Shown piece by piece: positions 1 to 8,752 of a stretch of 64,000 bases of DNA. Source of the DNA: Arsukibacterium ikkense. Its GTDB lineage: Bacteria; Pseudomonadota; Gammaproteobacteria; Enterobacterales; Alteromonadaceae. Numbering within the stretch: position 1 is the first letter of the stretch; every line of letters starts with the position of its first letter. Under the pieces are notes generated by a model, which saw nothing but the letters and a program-made list of their open reading frames with translations, was not told the origin of the DNA and did not search any database. The translations under genes were made by a program, and so were the position numbers. The stretch lies in the NCBI RefSeq assembly GCF_000987775.1, contig NZ_LAHO01000012.1, positions 62,001 to 126,000 of the forward strand, given 5' to 3'.

Positions 1-897
1 TTTCCGTTTGCCCCTGATGAGCATCACCGCGATGTGATGATGAACTCGGTGGCACCGGTATGGGATGGCAACGAAACCTGGTTAGTACTGGGCGGTGCCG
101 GCTTGCTGGCGGCCTTCCCATTGGTGTACTCGGTATTTTTACCGGCCTTGTATATCGGGGTGTTTTTATTGCTGGCGGGGTTAATTTTCCGCGGTGTGGC
201 CTTTGAGTTTCGCTTTAAAGCCAAAACCTCGAAATACCTGTGGAACTGGGCCTTCGCCGGCGGCTCTACCGTGGCAGCTTTTGCCCAGGGCGCGGTAGTT
301 GGCGCTTATATTCAGGGCTTTGAGACCGAAAACTTCCGCTATGTCGGCGGCGCGCTGGACTGGCTGACGCCCTTTACCGTGATTACCGGCCTGGGGCTGG
401 TGGCCGGTTATGCGCTGTTAGGGGCCACCTGGCTGATTATGAAATCAGAAGGTGAGGTGCAGCAATGGGCCTATAAACTGGCACCACGTTTGCTGTTAAT
501 GGTGCTGGTAGTGTTTGCGGTGATCAGTGTTTACACCCCCTTTGTTGACCCCTATGTTAAAACGCGTTGGTTCAGCGGTTTCAGTGCTATCTGGTTGTTG
601 CCAGTGCTGGCGTTATACTGTGCCTTCGTTATTTTTAACGCGTTACGTAAGCGGCAGGAAGGCATGCCTTTTGTCGCCACCATGGGGTTGTTTTTGTTTA
701 CCTACCTTGGCTTACTGGCCAGCAAGTGGCCTTATATGGTGCCGCCAAACTACACCCTGTACGATGCCGCTTCGGCCTTTGAATCGCAGTTATTTTTACT
801 GCTGGGCTTCTTGTTTGTCATTCCGATAGTGCTGGCCTACACCGCCTGGACCTACTGGGTATTTCGCGGCAAAGTTAAAGCCGGCGGTTATCATTAA
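1..897 (+). CDS. cydB: Cytochrome bd ubiquinol oxidase subunit II (5' end outside window)
   Basis: Integral-membrane subunit of the bd-type quinol oxidase, which reduces O2 to water with quinol electrons. The visible 298 residues are in frame from base 1, so the true start lies upstream. The early segment PVWDGNETWLVLGG is the conserved CydB loop after the first helices, in the form typical of the CIO/CydB2-like subfamily. About seven further hydrophobic helices follow and the protein ends in a short basic tail (RGKVKAGGYH). cydD starts 23 bp downstream, so this is the usual cydAB-cydDC arrangement with cydA expected just outside the window. The family assignment is secure; whether the oxidase is a cyanide-insensitive short-Q-loop type cannot be judged without CydA. 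Confidence 0.95.
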   Translation, partial: FPFAPDEHHRDVMMNSVAPVWDGNETWLVLGGAGLLAAFPLVYSVFLPALYIGVFLLLAGLIFRGVAFEFRFKAKTSKYLWNWAFAGGSTVAAFAQGAVVGAYIQGFETENFRYVGGALDWLTPFTVITGLGLVAGYALLGATWLIMKSEGEVQQWAYKLAPRLLLMVLVVFAVISVYTPFVDPYVKTRWFSGFSAIWLLPVLALYCAFVIFNALRKRQEGMPFVATMGLFLFTYLGLLASKWPYMVPPNYTLYDAASAFESQLFLLLGFLFVIPIVLAYTAWTYWVFRGKVKAGGYH

Positions 898-920
898 CGC
901 CGTGGTGCAACAGAGCCGTT

Positions 921-2654
921 ATGGCTGCTGAGTTTGGCTCGGCGCAACCGCTGCTGCGCTTTATCAGTCAGCAGCAAGCGGGCAAACTGCGCTTAGCTGT
1001 GGTTTGCGGTACCCTGGCCAGCGCCTGCTTAATTGGCCAGTGGTATCTGTTATGTTGGCTGTTATATCAGAACCTGCTGGCCGCGCCCGGTTTTGCGCTG
1101 CCGCTACCGGTACTGGCGGGCATACTGGCCGTTATTGCGCTGCGTCTGCTGTTGTTGCGGGCGCAGGAGCTGTTAGCCAGTAACGCCAGTGTCGCCGGCC
1201 GCCAGGCTTTACGCCAGGCCTTGTTGCAAAGCTGGCAACGCCGGCCGGTGGATCAGCTGCAGTTGCAATCACCGGCCGCGCTGGCCAGCCAATGGCTGGA
1301 AGATGTTGAGGCGTTCGATGGCTATTTAGCCCGTTACTGGCCACAACAATACTTAACCTTGCTGTCGCCGCTGCTGATTTTGCTGGCGGTATGCAGTGTG
1401 GACTGGCTGGCCGGCTTACTGCTGTTAATCAGCGCACCGCTTATTCCGTTGTTTATGGTATTAGTCGGGCTGGGCGCTGAGCAGCTTAACCAGCGCCATT
1501 TTGTGCTGCGTCAGCGGCTGGCCGGCCATTTTCTGGATCGGATCAGGCAGTTAGCCACCATTCAGCGCTTACAGGCGGTGCAGGCCAGTCAGCTGGAAGT
1601 GGCCAGTCGCAGCGATCAGTATCGGCGGGTATTAATGCGTACTTTAAAAGTCGCGTTTTTATCCTCCGCCGTGCTGGAGTTTTTCAGTAGTGTCGCCATT
1701 GCCAGCGTAGCGCTGTATATCGGCTTTGGTTTACTGGGGGCCATCAGCTGGGGGCCGGCGGCTGGCCTTACCTTATTTTCCGGCTTGTTTATTTTAATAC
1801 TGGCGCCCGAGTTCTTTCAACCACTGCGCAGCTTTGCCCAGTTCTACCATGACAGAGCCAGCGCACTGGCTGCGGCCAACCAGTTAGCCCCCTTGCTATG
1901 CCCGGCCGATTTTCAAGCAGGCCAGCCAGCCAGCCCGGTCGCCCCGCTCCAGGCGTCAGCGCCGCCAGCGAGGCAACATCTGCTTATTAACCAGCTGGCG
2001 GTAGGTTACCCTGCAGCGGGCTGTTTACAGGCTAATTTAAATGCCAGTTTGCATACCGGCCAGTGTCTGCTGATCAGTGGCGAGTCCGGCCTGGGCAAAA
2101 CCACCATTTTGCAAACCCTGGCCGGTTTACTGCCACCCTTCAGCCTTAATACACCGCCGGGCAGCATGTTACTTAACCAGCAGCCGCTGGCAGAGCATGC
2201 CATCGCTTATTTGCCACAGCAGCCCTGGTTAATCAATGGCAGCTGGGCCGACAACCTGAAATTATTAGCGCCGACGGCGACCGAGCCGCAAATGTTGCAG
2301 GTGTTACAGCAACTGGGTTTAGCCGAACTGGTGCTGGAAACCCAGGCGGGGCTGTACCGGCAAATCAGTGAGTTGGGGCAGGGCTTGTCGGGTGGCCAGC
2401 TACAACGGCTGGCGCTGGCCCGGGTATTACTGGCGCCGACAGCGGTGGTGCTGCTAGATGAACCGACCGCCAGCTTAGATCAGCAAAGCCGGGATCTGGT
2501 GCTCAGCGCTCTGCAGCAGCTTAAGCCGCAGGTTATGCTGATCCTGGTCAGTCACGACCCGGCACTGCTGACCCTGGCCGATCAGCACTGGCAACTGGCA
2601 CCGCCAGGGCAACAGGTAACACAGCCAACAGGGCAGGTCGTCTATGAAAATTAA
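921..2654 (+). CDS. cydD: Heterodimeric cysteine/glutathione ABC exporter subunit CydD
   Basis: 577-residue half-transporter: an N-terminal six-helix ABC exporter domain (about 1-320) and a C-terminal nucleotide-binding domain. Walker A is SGESGLGKTT, the signature is LSGGQLQRLALA and Walker B is VVLLDEPTASLD. With CydC it exports cysteine and glutathione to the periplasm, needed for cytochrome bd assembly (known for the E. coli proteins). It starts 23 bp after cydB, and its last 11 bp overlap the start of cydC, implying translational coupling in one cyd operon. Length is normal for CydD. Confidence 0.94.
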   Translation: MAAEFGSAQPLLRFISQQQAGKLRLAVVCGTLASACLIGQWYLLCWLLYQNLLAAPGFALPLPVLAGILAVIALRLLLLRAQELLASNASVAGRQALRQALLQSWQRRPVDQLQLQSPAALASQWLEDVEAFDGYLARYWPQQYLTLLSPLLILLAVCSVDWLAGLLLLISAPLIPLFMVLVGLGAEQLNQRHFVLRQRLAGHFLDRIRQLATIQRLQAVQASQLEVASRSDQYRRVLMRTLKVAFLSSAVLEFFSSVAIASVALYIGFGLLGAISWGPAAGLTLFSGLFILILAPEFFQPLRSFAQFYHDRASALAAANQLAPLLCPADFQAGQPASPVAPLQASAPPARQHLLINQLAVGYPAAGCLQANLNASLHTGQCLLISGESGLGKTTILQTLAGLLPPFSLNTPPGSMLLNQQPLAEHAIAYLPQQPWLINGSWADNLKLLAPTATEPQMLQVLQQLGLAELVLETQAGLYRQISELGQGLSGGQLQRLALARVLLAPTAVVLLDEPTASLDQQSRDLVLSALQQLKPQVMLILVSHDPALLTLADQHWQLAPPGQQVTQPTGQVVYEN

Positions 2655-4353
2655 CAGCCCACACCCCACGGCAAACAACAGGGCGCTGGCGTACTGGAGC
2701 AAACAACTGTTATGGCCGCAGCGGCGTCGGATTTTGCTGGGGACCTTGCTGGCCTTTGTAACGGCGGCCTTTGGTTTGGCTTTGCTGGGCCTGTCTGGCT
2801 GGTTTATCACCGCTACCGCCATTGCCGGTATCAGCGTTGCCGCCGGCGCCATGCTGGCACTGGACGTGTATCTGCCAGGCAGTGGTATCCGCTTTTTTGC
2901 GCTGGGCCGCACTGTCAGTCGCTATCTGGAGCGATTGTATAACCATGATTCTGTGCTGCGGCAACTGGCACTGGTGCGCCAACAGTTATTTCAGGGCCTG
3001 GCTGGTCTGAGCCCGGCCGCTATCGAGCAGCAGGCCAGTGCCGACTGGCTCAGCCGTTTAACAGCCGATCTGGAAAGCCTCGACAACCTGCTGTTACGTT
3101 TGTTACTGCCACCGCTAACGGCATTACTGAGTGTAATATTGCTCAGCGCGGTAGTCAGTATCTGGTCATGGCCAGCGGGTTTGCTGTTGCTGGGCACTAG
3201 CTTGCTGGTATGCAGCGTTATTTTTGGCTTGCTTATTCGTTACCAGCAACCCCTTAGCCAGCAATTGGCCGGCCAGGTTAATCAGGCGCGGGCGCTGCTG
3301 ATCAACCATTTACAGGGCCTGCCTGAACTCAGAGCAGCCAGGCTGCAGGCGCAGCAGCAACAGCGCTTGTGCCAGCTTAACCAGCTGCTTGGCCAGCTGC
3401 AACAGCACAGTGCCAGGCAGCAGGCCAACGCCCAGTTAGCCGTCAACGCCTTACACAGCCTGCAGGTGGTACTGGCAGCGCTGCTGGCGATGGCTGGTTT
3501 TAATGCCGGGCTGTTTAATGCGCCGCTGGCCGTGCTGCTGGTACTGGCCGTATTTGGCCTGGGAGAATTACTGCAGTTGCTGCCCGCTCAGCTCAGCCAG
3601 CTGGGTAAAACCCGCTTTGCCGCCGAGCGGCTTTATCCGTTGGCCCGGCAGCAACAGTCAACTGCGACAACGCAGCCAGTTGCGCCATTAACATGGCAAA
3701 GTCTGCAACTTACAGTAGCAGGGCACCCGCGGCTGCCAGCCAGTCAGGCTGCGCCGTTGCAGCTGCAGCTGCATGCAAGCCAGCCCAGATTACTGGTTAC
3801 CGGCCGTTCCGGGTCGGGCAAATCGACGTTAGCCGGTTTAATGCTGGCCGAAAGGTTAACAGAGGCTGAGCAACTGGCCGCGAGCTGTCGCTATCTTATT
3901 GATAACCAGCCACTCACTGCTGCTGCTCAACTGACTATCCGGCAGCATAGCGCTTATCTTACGCAGCACAACAGCGTGCTGGCCGATACGCTGTACGCCA
4001 ATTTAACCCTGGGGCTGAGCCAGATCAGCGAGCCGCAGTTATGGCAGGTACTCAGGCTGCTGGAACTTTCCGAGTGGGCCGAAGGGTTACCCCAGGGCCT
4101 CGATAGCTGGCTGGGTGATACCGGCCAGCAGTTATCCGGCGGCCAGGCGCGGCGTTTATGTCTGGCCAGGCTGTTACTGCGTGCGCCGCAGCTGGTGGTG
4201 CTGGACGAACCCTTTAATGGCCTTGACCCCGAGATGGCGGCGCGCATCTGGCACAACATGCAGCCCTGGCTGGCGGACAAATGGGTGTTATTGCTGCTGC
4301 ATCAGGCGCCGCCGTTTTTAGCCGGCAGCCAGTGGCGGCAATTAGCCCTGTAA
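2644..4353 (+). CDS. cydC: Heterodimeric cysteine/glutathione ABC exporter subunit CydC
   Basis: 569 residues with the same exporter architecture as its partner: membrane domain about 20-330, nucleotide-binding domain with Walker A VTGRSGSGKST, signature LSGGQARRLCLA and Walker B LVVLDEPFNGLD. The ATG overlaps the end of cydD by 11 bp in another frame, which fixes the start. It pairs with CydD to form the thiol exporter required for bd oxidase maturation. The nucleotide-binding domain is divergent around residues 340-380 but all catalytic motifs are present. Confidence 0.94.
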   Translation: MKINSPHPTANNRALAYWSKQLLWPQRRRILLGTLLAFVTAAFGLALLGLSGWFITATAIAGISVAAGAMLALDVYLPGSGIRFFALGRTVSRYLERLYNHDSVLRQLALVRQQLFQGLAGLSPAAIEQQASADWLSRLTADLESLDNLLLRLLLPPLTALLSVILLSAVVSIWSWPAGLLLLGTSLLVCSVIFGLLIRYQQPLSQQLAGQVNQARALLINHLQGLPELRAARLQAQQQQRLCQLNQLLGQLQQHSARQQANAQLAVNALHSLQVVLAALLAMAGFNAGLFNAPLAVLLVLAVFGLGELLQLLPAQLSQLGKTRFAAERLYPLARQQQSTATTQPVAPLTWQSLQLTVAGHPRLPASQAAPLQLQLHASQPRLLVTGRSGSGKSTLAGLMLAERLTEAEQLAASCRYLIDNQPLTAAAQLTIRQHSAYLTQHNSVLADTLYANLTLGLSQISEPQLWQVLRLLELSEWAEGLPQGLDSWLGDTGQQLSGGQARRLCLARLLLRAPQLVVLDEPFNGLDPEMAARIWHNMQPWLADKWVLLLLHQAPPFLAGSQWRQLAL

Positions 4354-4407
4354 GTGCTATGCCTGGCTCAGTGCTGATATTAACAACCGTAGAGAAGGAG
4401 TTAAACC

Positions 4408-4989
4408 ATGAAAACATTAATACTGGCCGGTTTACTGGCAGCCAGTTGCTTTGCTGTAACCCCCGCCGTGGCGCAGGACTTAACCAAAAGCAAGCTGGGG
4501 CTGTATGTTACAGCAGTGGAAGCGTATCAGATGCTGCAGCAGCAACCCGCTGCCATTCTGGTGGATGTACGCGACCCGGTAGAAGTGAAATTTACCGGTT
4601 TTGCCACCCCAACCAAAATACATGTGCCCTGGCAACTGACTGACACCAGCAGTTGGCATGCACAGCAGCAAAGCTGGCCCATGCAGCAAAACCCGGATTT
4701 TGATGCGCAAATTCTCAGCCGTCTGGCGGCACTGGGCGCGCAAAAAGATACCCCGATCATTTTGATTTGTCGCAGTGGTGCCACCCGTAGCGCACCGGCA
4801 GTGGATCGGCTGGCCGAATACGGTTACCGCAATGTCTGGTCTGTTACTGATGGCTTTGAAGGCAATACCTTAAAAGAGGGGCCCTCCAAAGGCGTGCGGG
4901 CGCTGGATGGCTGGCGCAATGCTGGCCTGCCCTGGAGCTACCGGGTGCCGGCCGATGTGGCCTGGCAAGCACCTGGCAATCAACCTTAA
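4408..4989 (+). CDS. Periplasmic rhodanese-domain sulfurtransferase
   Basis: 193-residue exported single-domain rhodanese. A signal peptide with a probable cleavage after AVAQ (about residue 23) is followed by a rhodanese fold containing AILVDVRDPVEVKF. The active-site loop ICRSGATRS places the catalytic cysteine at residue 121. Such proteins move sulfane sulfur between thiosulfate or persulfide donors and acceptors; the actual substrate is unknown. AGAAGGAG lies just before the ATG. It sits 54 bp after cydC and is followed 28 bp later by a DsrE-like protein that is also exported, so the two probably act together in the periplasm, possibly co-transcribed with the cyd genes. Confidence 0.85.
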   Translation: MKTLILAGLLAASCFAVTPAVAQDLTKSKLGLYVTAVEAYQMLQQQPAAILVDVRDPVEVKFTGFATPTKIHVPWQLTDTSSWHAQQQSWPMQQNPDFDAQILSRLAALGAQKDTPIILICRSGATRSAPAVDRLAEYGYRNVWSVTDGFEGNTLKEGPSKGVRALDGWRNAGLPWSYRVPADVAWQAPGNQP

Positions 4990-5017
4990 ACTGCTTTTAT
5001 CAACCGGAGTTATTACT

Positions 5018-5458
5018 ATGTTACATCGTACAAGTGCAATGAAAAAAAGGGCTATGCTGGCGGCCAGTCTGGCTGCAATCTTTAGCAGCGCGCTGCTGGC
5101 TGAGCAACAGGTATTGATCAATCTGGCCAGTGCTTCCGGCCAGACACAGGGCATGGCGATGGTGCTGGCCAGTCAGATGCAACAACAGGGTGCGACAGTA
5201 TCAGTGTTGTTGTGCGACAGCGCGGCCGACCTGGCGTTGCCGGATCATCAGGCTGAGATGTTAAAACCAATGAGCGCCACACCAGGCCAGTTACTGGCTA
5301 AGTTACGTCAGGGCGGTGCTAAGGTGCAGGTTTGTGCATTATATTTGCCGAACAAAGGGCTGACAGCGGCTGATTTGCTGCAGGGTATTACTCCGGCTCA
5401 GCCAGCCGACATTGCGAAGCAGATGCTGGCACCAGAGGTAAAGGTGTTCAGTTTCTAA
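5018..5458 (+). CDS. Periplasmic DsrE-like sulfur-relay protein
   Basis: 146 residues. The start is set at the ATG preceded by CCGGAG with an 8-base spacer; the frame is open further upstream but that part overlaps the rhodanese gene. A signal peptide (KKRAMLAASLAAIFSSALLA) is followed by a DsrE/DsrF/YchN-like alpha/beta domain with two cysteines in typical places, in VLLCDSAADLAL and VQVCALYLPNKGL. DsrE-family proteins carry persulfide sulfur on cysteine. Following directly after a periplasmic rhodanese, it is a plausible acceptor of that enzyme's sulfur. Family assignment is from fold-level pattern only. Confidence 0.72.
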   Translation: MLHRTSAMKKRAMLAASLAAIFSSALLAEQQVLINLASASGQTQGMAMVLASQMQQQGATVSVLLCDSAADLALPDHQAEMLKPMSATPGQLLAKLRQGGAKVQVCALYLPNKGLTAADLLQGITPAQPADIAKQMLAPEVKVFSF

Positions 5459-5512
5459 TTGCTTTAAATGATGAGTTTAATCAGTTAAAGTTATTTCCAA
5501 AAAGAATAAGCT

Positions 5513-5529
5513 TATACTATATTAGTATA
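5513..5529. promoter_or_regulatory. 17-bp perfect inverted repeat, candidate operator
   Basis: Two 7-base arms TATACTA / TAGTATA flank a TAT centre, 47 bp upstream of the persulfide-dioxygenase-like gene. The left arm includes TATACT, a good -10 hexamer, so a protein bound here would cover the promoter. ArsR-family persulfide sensors (BigR/SqrR/YgaV) control homologous genes elsewhere from AT-rich dyads, but no such regulator gene is in this window. The palindrome is seen; the regulator is inference. Confidence 0.45.
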
Positions 5530-5575
5530 CACTTAACTTTAGGCGTGAATATCCAGACTATCTTGGGGAGTAACA

Positions 5576-6442
5576 ATGATGAGCTATCAGGTACAAGCTT
5601 TTTTAGACAACGACAGTGAAACCTTCAGCTATGTAGTGAGCGACACTGCCAGTCGCCAAGCGGTGATTATTGATCCGGTACTCGACTTTGACTACAAAGC
5701 CGGCCGCACCAGTACCGACAGTGCTGAGCAAATACTGGCTTATGTTAAGCAGCACAATTTGCAGGTGGATTGGGTGCTGGAAACCCACGCCCATGCTGAC
5801 CACTTATCGGCCGCGCCTTTTTTGCGCAGCAAGCTGGGGGCCCGCATTGGTATTGGCGCTGAAATTACCCAGGTACAGGCTATTTTTAAAGACGTGTTTA
5901 ACCTTGAAAAAGAATTTTTGCCCAATGGCTCGCAGTTCGACCGCTTGTTTGCCGATGGCGACACGCTGCAGGTAGGCAACATGAGTATTCGGGCCATGCA
6001 TCTGCCGGGCCATACGCCGGCCGACTTAGCCTATGTTATTAACGAGCAGGCGGCTTTTGTCGGCGATACCATTTTTATGCCGGATGTCGGTACCGCCCGT
6101 TGCGATTTTCCGGGCGGTAGTGCCAGCACCTTATTCGACTCTATTGAAAAGTTGCTGGCGCTGCCTGCTGACACAGAAATTTATATCTGCCACGACTATC
6201 CGCCAGCCGGGCGCGAGCATCAGTACCTGAGCTCGGTTGCGGCGCAAAAGCAACATAATATCCATGTTGGCGGCGGCGTCAGTAAAGCCGACTTTGTACA
6301 ACGGCGTGAGGCGCGCGATGCCACCTTAGCCATGCCGCGGTTAATTTTACCTTCAGTGCAGGTGAATATCCGCGCCGGCCAGCTGCCACCGGCGGAAGAC
6401 AATGGCACCACCTATTTAAAGGTGCCCATTAACCTGTTATAA
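5576..6442 (+). CDS. Persulfide dioxygenase-like metallo-beta-lactamase-fold hydrolase (Blh/ETHE1 type)
   Basis: 288 residues. The MBL metal ligands are visible: THAHADH (His71, His73, Asp75, His76), GHTPAD (His146), VGDT (Asp164) and CHDYPP (His206). The C-terminal part, with YLKVPINLL at the end, matches the ETHE1/Blh group, non-heme iron dioxygenases that oxidise glutathione persulfide to sulfite. There are two in-frame ATGs (5576 and 5579) after GGGGAG; the second has the better spacing. It follows the rhodanese and DsrE-like genes after a 117-bp gap holding its own promoter-like palindrome, and ends at a strong hairpin terminator. Likely role: detoxification of sulfide-derived persulfides. 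Confidence 0.85.
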   Translation: MMSYQVQAFLDNDSETFSYVVSDTASRQAVIIDPVLDFDYKAGRTSTDSAEQILAYVKQHNLQVDWVLETHAHADHLSAAPFLRSKLGARIGIGAEITQVQAIFKDVFNLEKEFLPNGSQFDRLFADGDTLQVGNMSIRAMHLPGHTPADLAYVINEQAAFVGDTIFMPDVGTARCDFPGGSASTLFDSIEKLLALPADTEIYICHDYPPAGREHQYLSSVAAQKQHNIHVGGGVSKADFVQRREARDATLAMPRLILPSVQVNIRAGQLPPAEDNGTTYLKVPINLL

Positions 6443-6460
6443 CTGCTGATTATCGCGAAG

Positions 6461-6492
6461 CACAGCCAGTACCTTACTGGCTGTGTTATTTT
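6461..6492 (+). terminator. Rho-independent terminator
   Basis: An 11-bp perfect stem CACAGCCAGTA / TACTGGCTGTG with a 3-base loop, followed by TTATTTT, lies 18 bp after the persulfide-dioxygenase-like gene. Confidence 0.8.
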
Positions 6493-6553
6493 CAGCTATT
6501 GCAAAAGTAATCAGCAAAGATCAACACGGCCTTACAACTTTGGAGTTATACCA

Positions 6554-8590
6554 ATGAAAAAACTGCACCTTGTGTTGCTGTTGTGCCTGCTGCCACTACT
6601 GGCGTGGGCACAGGACGACACCAGCCTCAGCGTTGAACGCTTATGGCAAATGCAACGCATCGGCTCGCCTGTGGTGTCAAATGACGGCAAGCATATAGTG
6701 GCGCCGGTTACCAGCTATGATGTGGCCGCCGACAAAGCCAATGGCCGCTTGTGGCTGTTTAGCAGCGATGGCAAACAGCAAACGGCGTTAACCGCAGAAG
6801 GCCTGCGTGCCAGCGAGCCCACTTTTTCGCCCGACGGCAACACCCTGGCCTTTATCAGCCAGCGTGACAAAGACGACGCCGGCCAGATTTACCTGCTGCC
6901 AATGCAGGGCCCGGGTGAAGCGCGCCGCTTAACCGACGTGCCGACCGGCGTCTATGGTATTAAGTGGGTGGGTCAGCATCTGTATTTTATCAGCCGGGTG
7001 TGGCCGGATAAAAACTGGGACGAGATGAAAACCCAGCTGAAAACCAATAAAGACAGCAAGCTGTCAGCCCGGCAGTGGAATGCCTTACCCTACTCGCATT
7101 TTGACCACTGGCTTGACGAAAACCGCCAGGCGCATGTGTTTCGTATTGCCGCCACCGGCGGTGCAGTACAGCCGGTAACCCAGCCACTGGGTTATCAATT
7201 ACCGCGATCCAGCCAGAGCGCTGCCAGTTACGATATTCACCCGCAAGAACGTTACATTGCTTTTAACGCCAATGGCTGGGACAACCAGGTTGATGCCAAA
7301 ATTGATGTGTTTTTAGCACAAATTGGTGGTGCTAATCCAGAAAACCACAGTGCCGAGAATATTACTGCCGCTAACCAGGCGCCCGACAGCAACCCGCAAT
7401 TCAGCCCGGATGGCAAAAGCCTGGCGTTCAGCCAGCAGAAAATTCATGGTTTTTATGCCGATACCGCCCGCCTGGTGCTATACGATTTAGCCAGAAAAAC
7501 CAGCCGGGTGCTCACCACCGACTGGGACCGCTCGGTCAGTAACTTTGTCTGGGCTGCCGATAGCCGCGGTTTTTACGCCAGCATCGGTGACGCCGCTACC
7601 AACCGTTTATACTTTATTGATGGCCGCAGTGGTAAGCCGCGGGCTATTACTAAAGCCACCAGCTTTGGCCAGCCGGCCCTGGCCGGCAACCGGCTGATTG
7701 CCACTAACGACAGCTTTTTATTCCCATCGCGCTTAGTTAGTATCGACCCGCGTAGCGGCAATACGACACGGCTCGATAGCTTTAACGATGATATTTTAGC
7801 GCAGGTGGAGCTGGGCAGTTACGAGTCGGTCACTTATCAGGGCGCGGAGGGCAAAGACATTCAAATGTGGTTGCATTACCCGCCGGGTTTTGACAAGAGC
7901 AAAAAATACCCGCTGTTTTTGCTGATTCACGGCGGCCCGCACAATGCCTTTACCGACAGTTTCAGCTACCGCTGGAACTCGCAAACCTTTTCATCCTGGG
8001 GCTATGTCACGGCCTGGCCGAACTTCCATGGCTCCAGTACTTTTGGTCAGGATTTTGCCGATGCCATCAACCCGGACTGGCGCACTAAGCCGCTGGCCGA
8101 TATTCAGGCTGCCACTAACTGGTTTGAAAACCAAAGCTGGATAGACAGCGACAGGATGGTTGCCGGTGGTGCCAGTTATGGCGGTTATCTCACCTCTATT
8201 TTGCTGGGTACCGAGCACCCGTTTAAAGCGCTGCTGATCCATGCCGCCGTGTACAATATGTACTCGCAAATGGCGGCCGATTTTGCCGTGCATTCCACCC
8301 GCTTTGGCGGTTACTGGGATAACCCGGAAATATATAAAAGTATTTCGCCGCATTATGCAGCCGATAAATTCAACACGCCTACCCTGGTTATTCATGGCCA
8401 GCTCGATTACCGGGTACCGGTCGGCCAGGGTTTTGAATTATTCCGTACCTTGCAAAGCCGTGGCGTGGAATCGCGGATGATTTACTTCCCGGATGAAAAC
8501 CACTGGATCTTAAAGCCGAATAATTCGATTTATTGGTACAACCAGGTAAAAGACTGGATGACTAAATTCGCCGAGCCAGGGGCAAAGTAA
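6554..8590 (+). CDS. Exported S9 family prolyl oligopeptidase / acylaminoacyl-peptidase-like
   Basis: 678 residues: a signal peptide (LHLVLLLCLLPLLAWA), a seven-bladed beta-propeller (about 25-410) with PD40-type repeats such as PTFSPDGNTLAFISQRD, and a C-terminal alpha/beta hydrolase. The catalytic triad is Ser541 in GGASYGGY, Asp618 in GQLDYRVP and His650 in DENHWI. HGGPH supplies the oxyanion region. These enzymes cut short peptides in the periplasm or outside; DPP4-like or acylaminoacyl-peptidase specificity cannot be told apart here. It is monocistronic, between two terminators. Confidence 0.92.
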   Translation: MKKLHLVLLLCLLPLLAWAQDDTSLSVERLWQMQRIGSPVVSNDGKHIVAPVTSYDVAADKANGRLWLFSSDGKQQTALTAEGLRASEPTFSPDGNTLAFISQRDKDDAGQIYLLPMQGPGEARRLTDVPTGVYGIKWVGQHLYFISRVWPDKNWDEMKTQLKTNKDSKLSARQWNALPYSHFDHWLDENRQAHVFRIAATGGAVQPVTQPLGYQLPRSSQSAASYDIHPQERYIAFNANGWDNQVDAKIDVFLAQIGGANPENHSAENITAANQAPDSNPQFSPDGKSLAFSQQKIHGFYADTARLVLYDLARKTSRVLTTDWDRSVSNFVWAADSRGFYASIGDAATNRLYFIDGRSGKPRAITKATSFGQPALAGNRLIATNDSFLFPSRLVSIDPRSGNTTRLDSFNDDILAQVELGSYESVTYQGAEGKDIQMWLHYPPGFDKSKKYPLFLLIHGGPHNAFTDSFSYRWNSQTFSSWGYVTAWPNFHGSSTFGQDFADAINPDWRTKPLADIQAATNWFENQSWIDSDRMVAGGASYGGYLTSILLGTEHPFKALLIHAAVYNMYSQMAADFAVHSTRFGGYWDNPEIYKSISPHYAADKFNTPTLVIHGQLDYRVPVGQGFELFRTLQSRGVESRMIYFPDENHWILKPNNSIYWYNQVKDWMTKFAEPGAK

Positions 8591-8612
8591 GCAACCGCTC
8601 GCAGTAAACCAG

Positions 8613-8642
8613 GGCGTTGTGTTTGACACAGCGCCTTTTTTT
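8613..8642 (+). terminator. Rho-independent terminator
   Basis: A 10-bp stem GGCGTTGTGT / ACACAGCGCC (one G-T pair), loop TTG, then seven T. It ends the S9 peptidase transcript. Confidence 0.85.
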
Positions 8643-8661
8643 ATGCCGGCCACAACCTGAT

Positions 8662-8678
8662 CTGTCGCAAAGCGACAG
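8662..8678. other. Short hairpin upstream of the phosphorylase gene
   Basis: CTGTCGC-AAA-GCGACAG, a 7-bp perfect inverted repeat with no T-run, lies 74 bp before the AMP-phosphorylase-like gene. It may be an operator or a leader structure; nothing decides between these. Confidence 0.3.
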
Positions 8679-8752
8679 CAGATAATCAGCAAAGTGCTTG
8701 GCTCAGCGGCCATTGGCGGCTAGATTAACTAAAAGCCTTTTGAGACAGCAGT

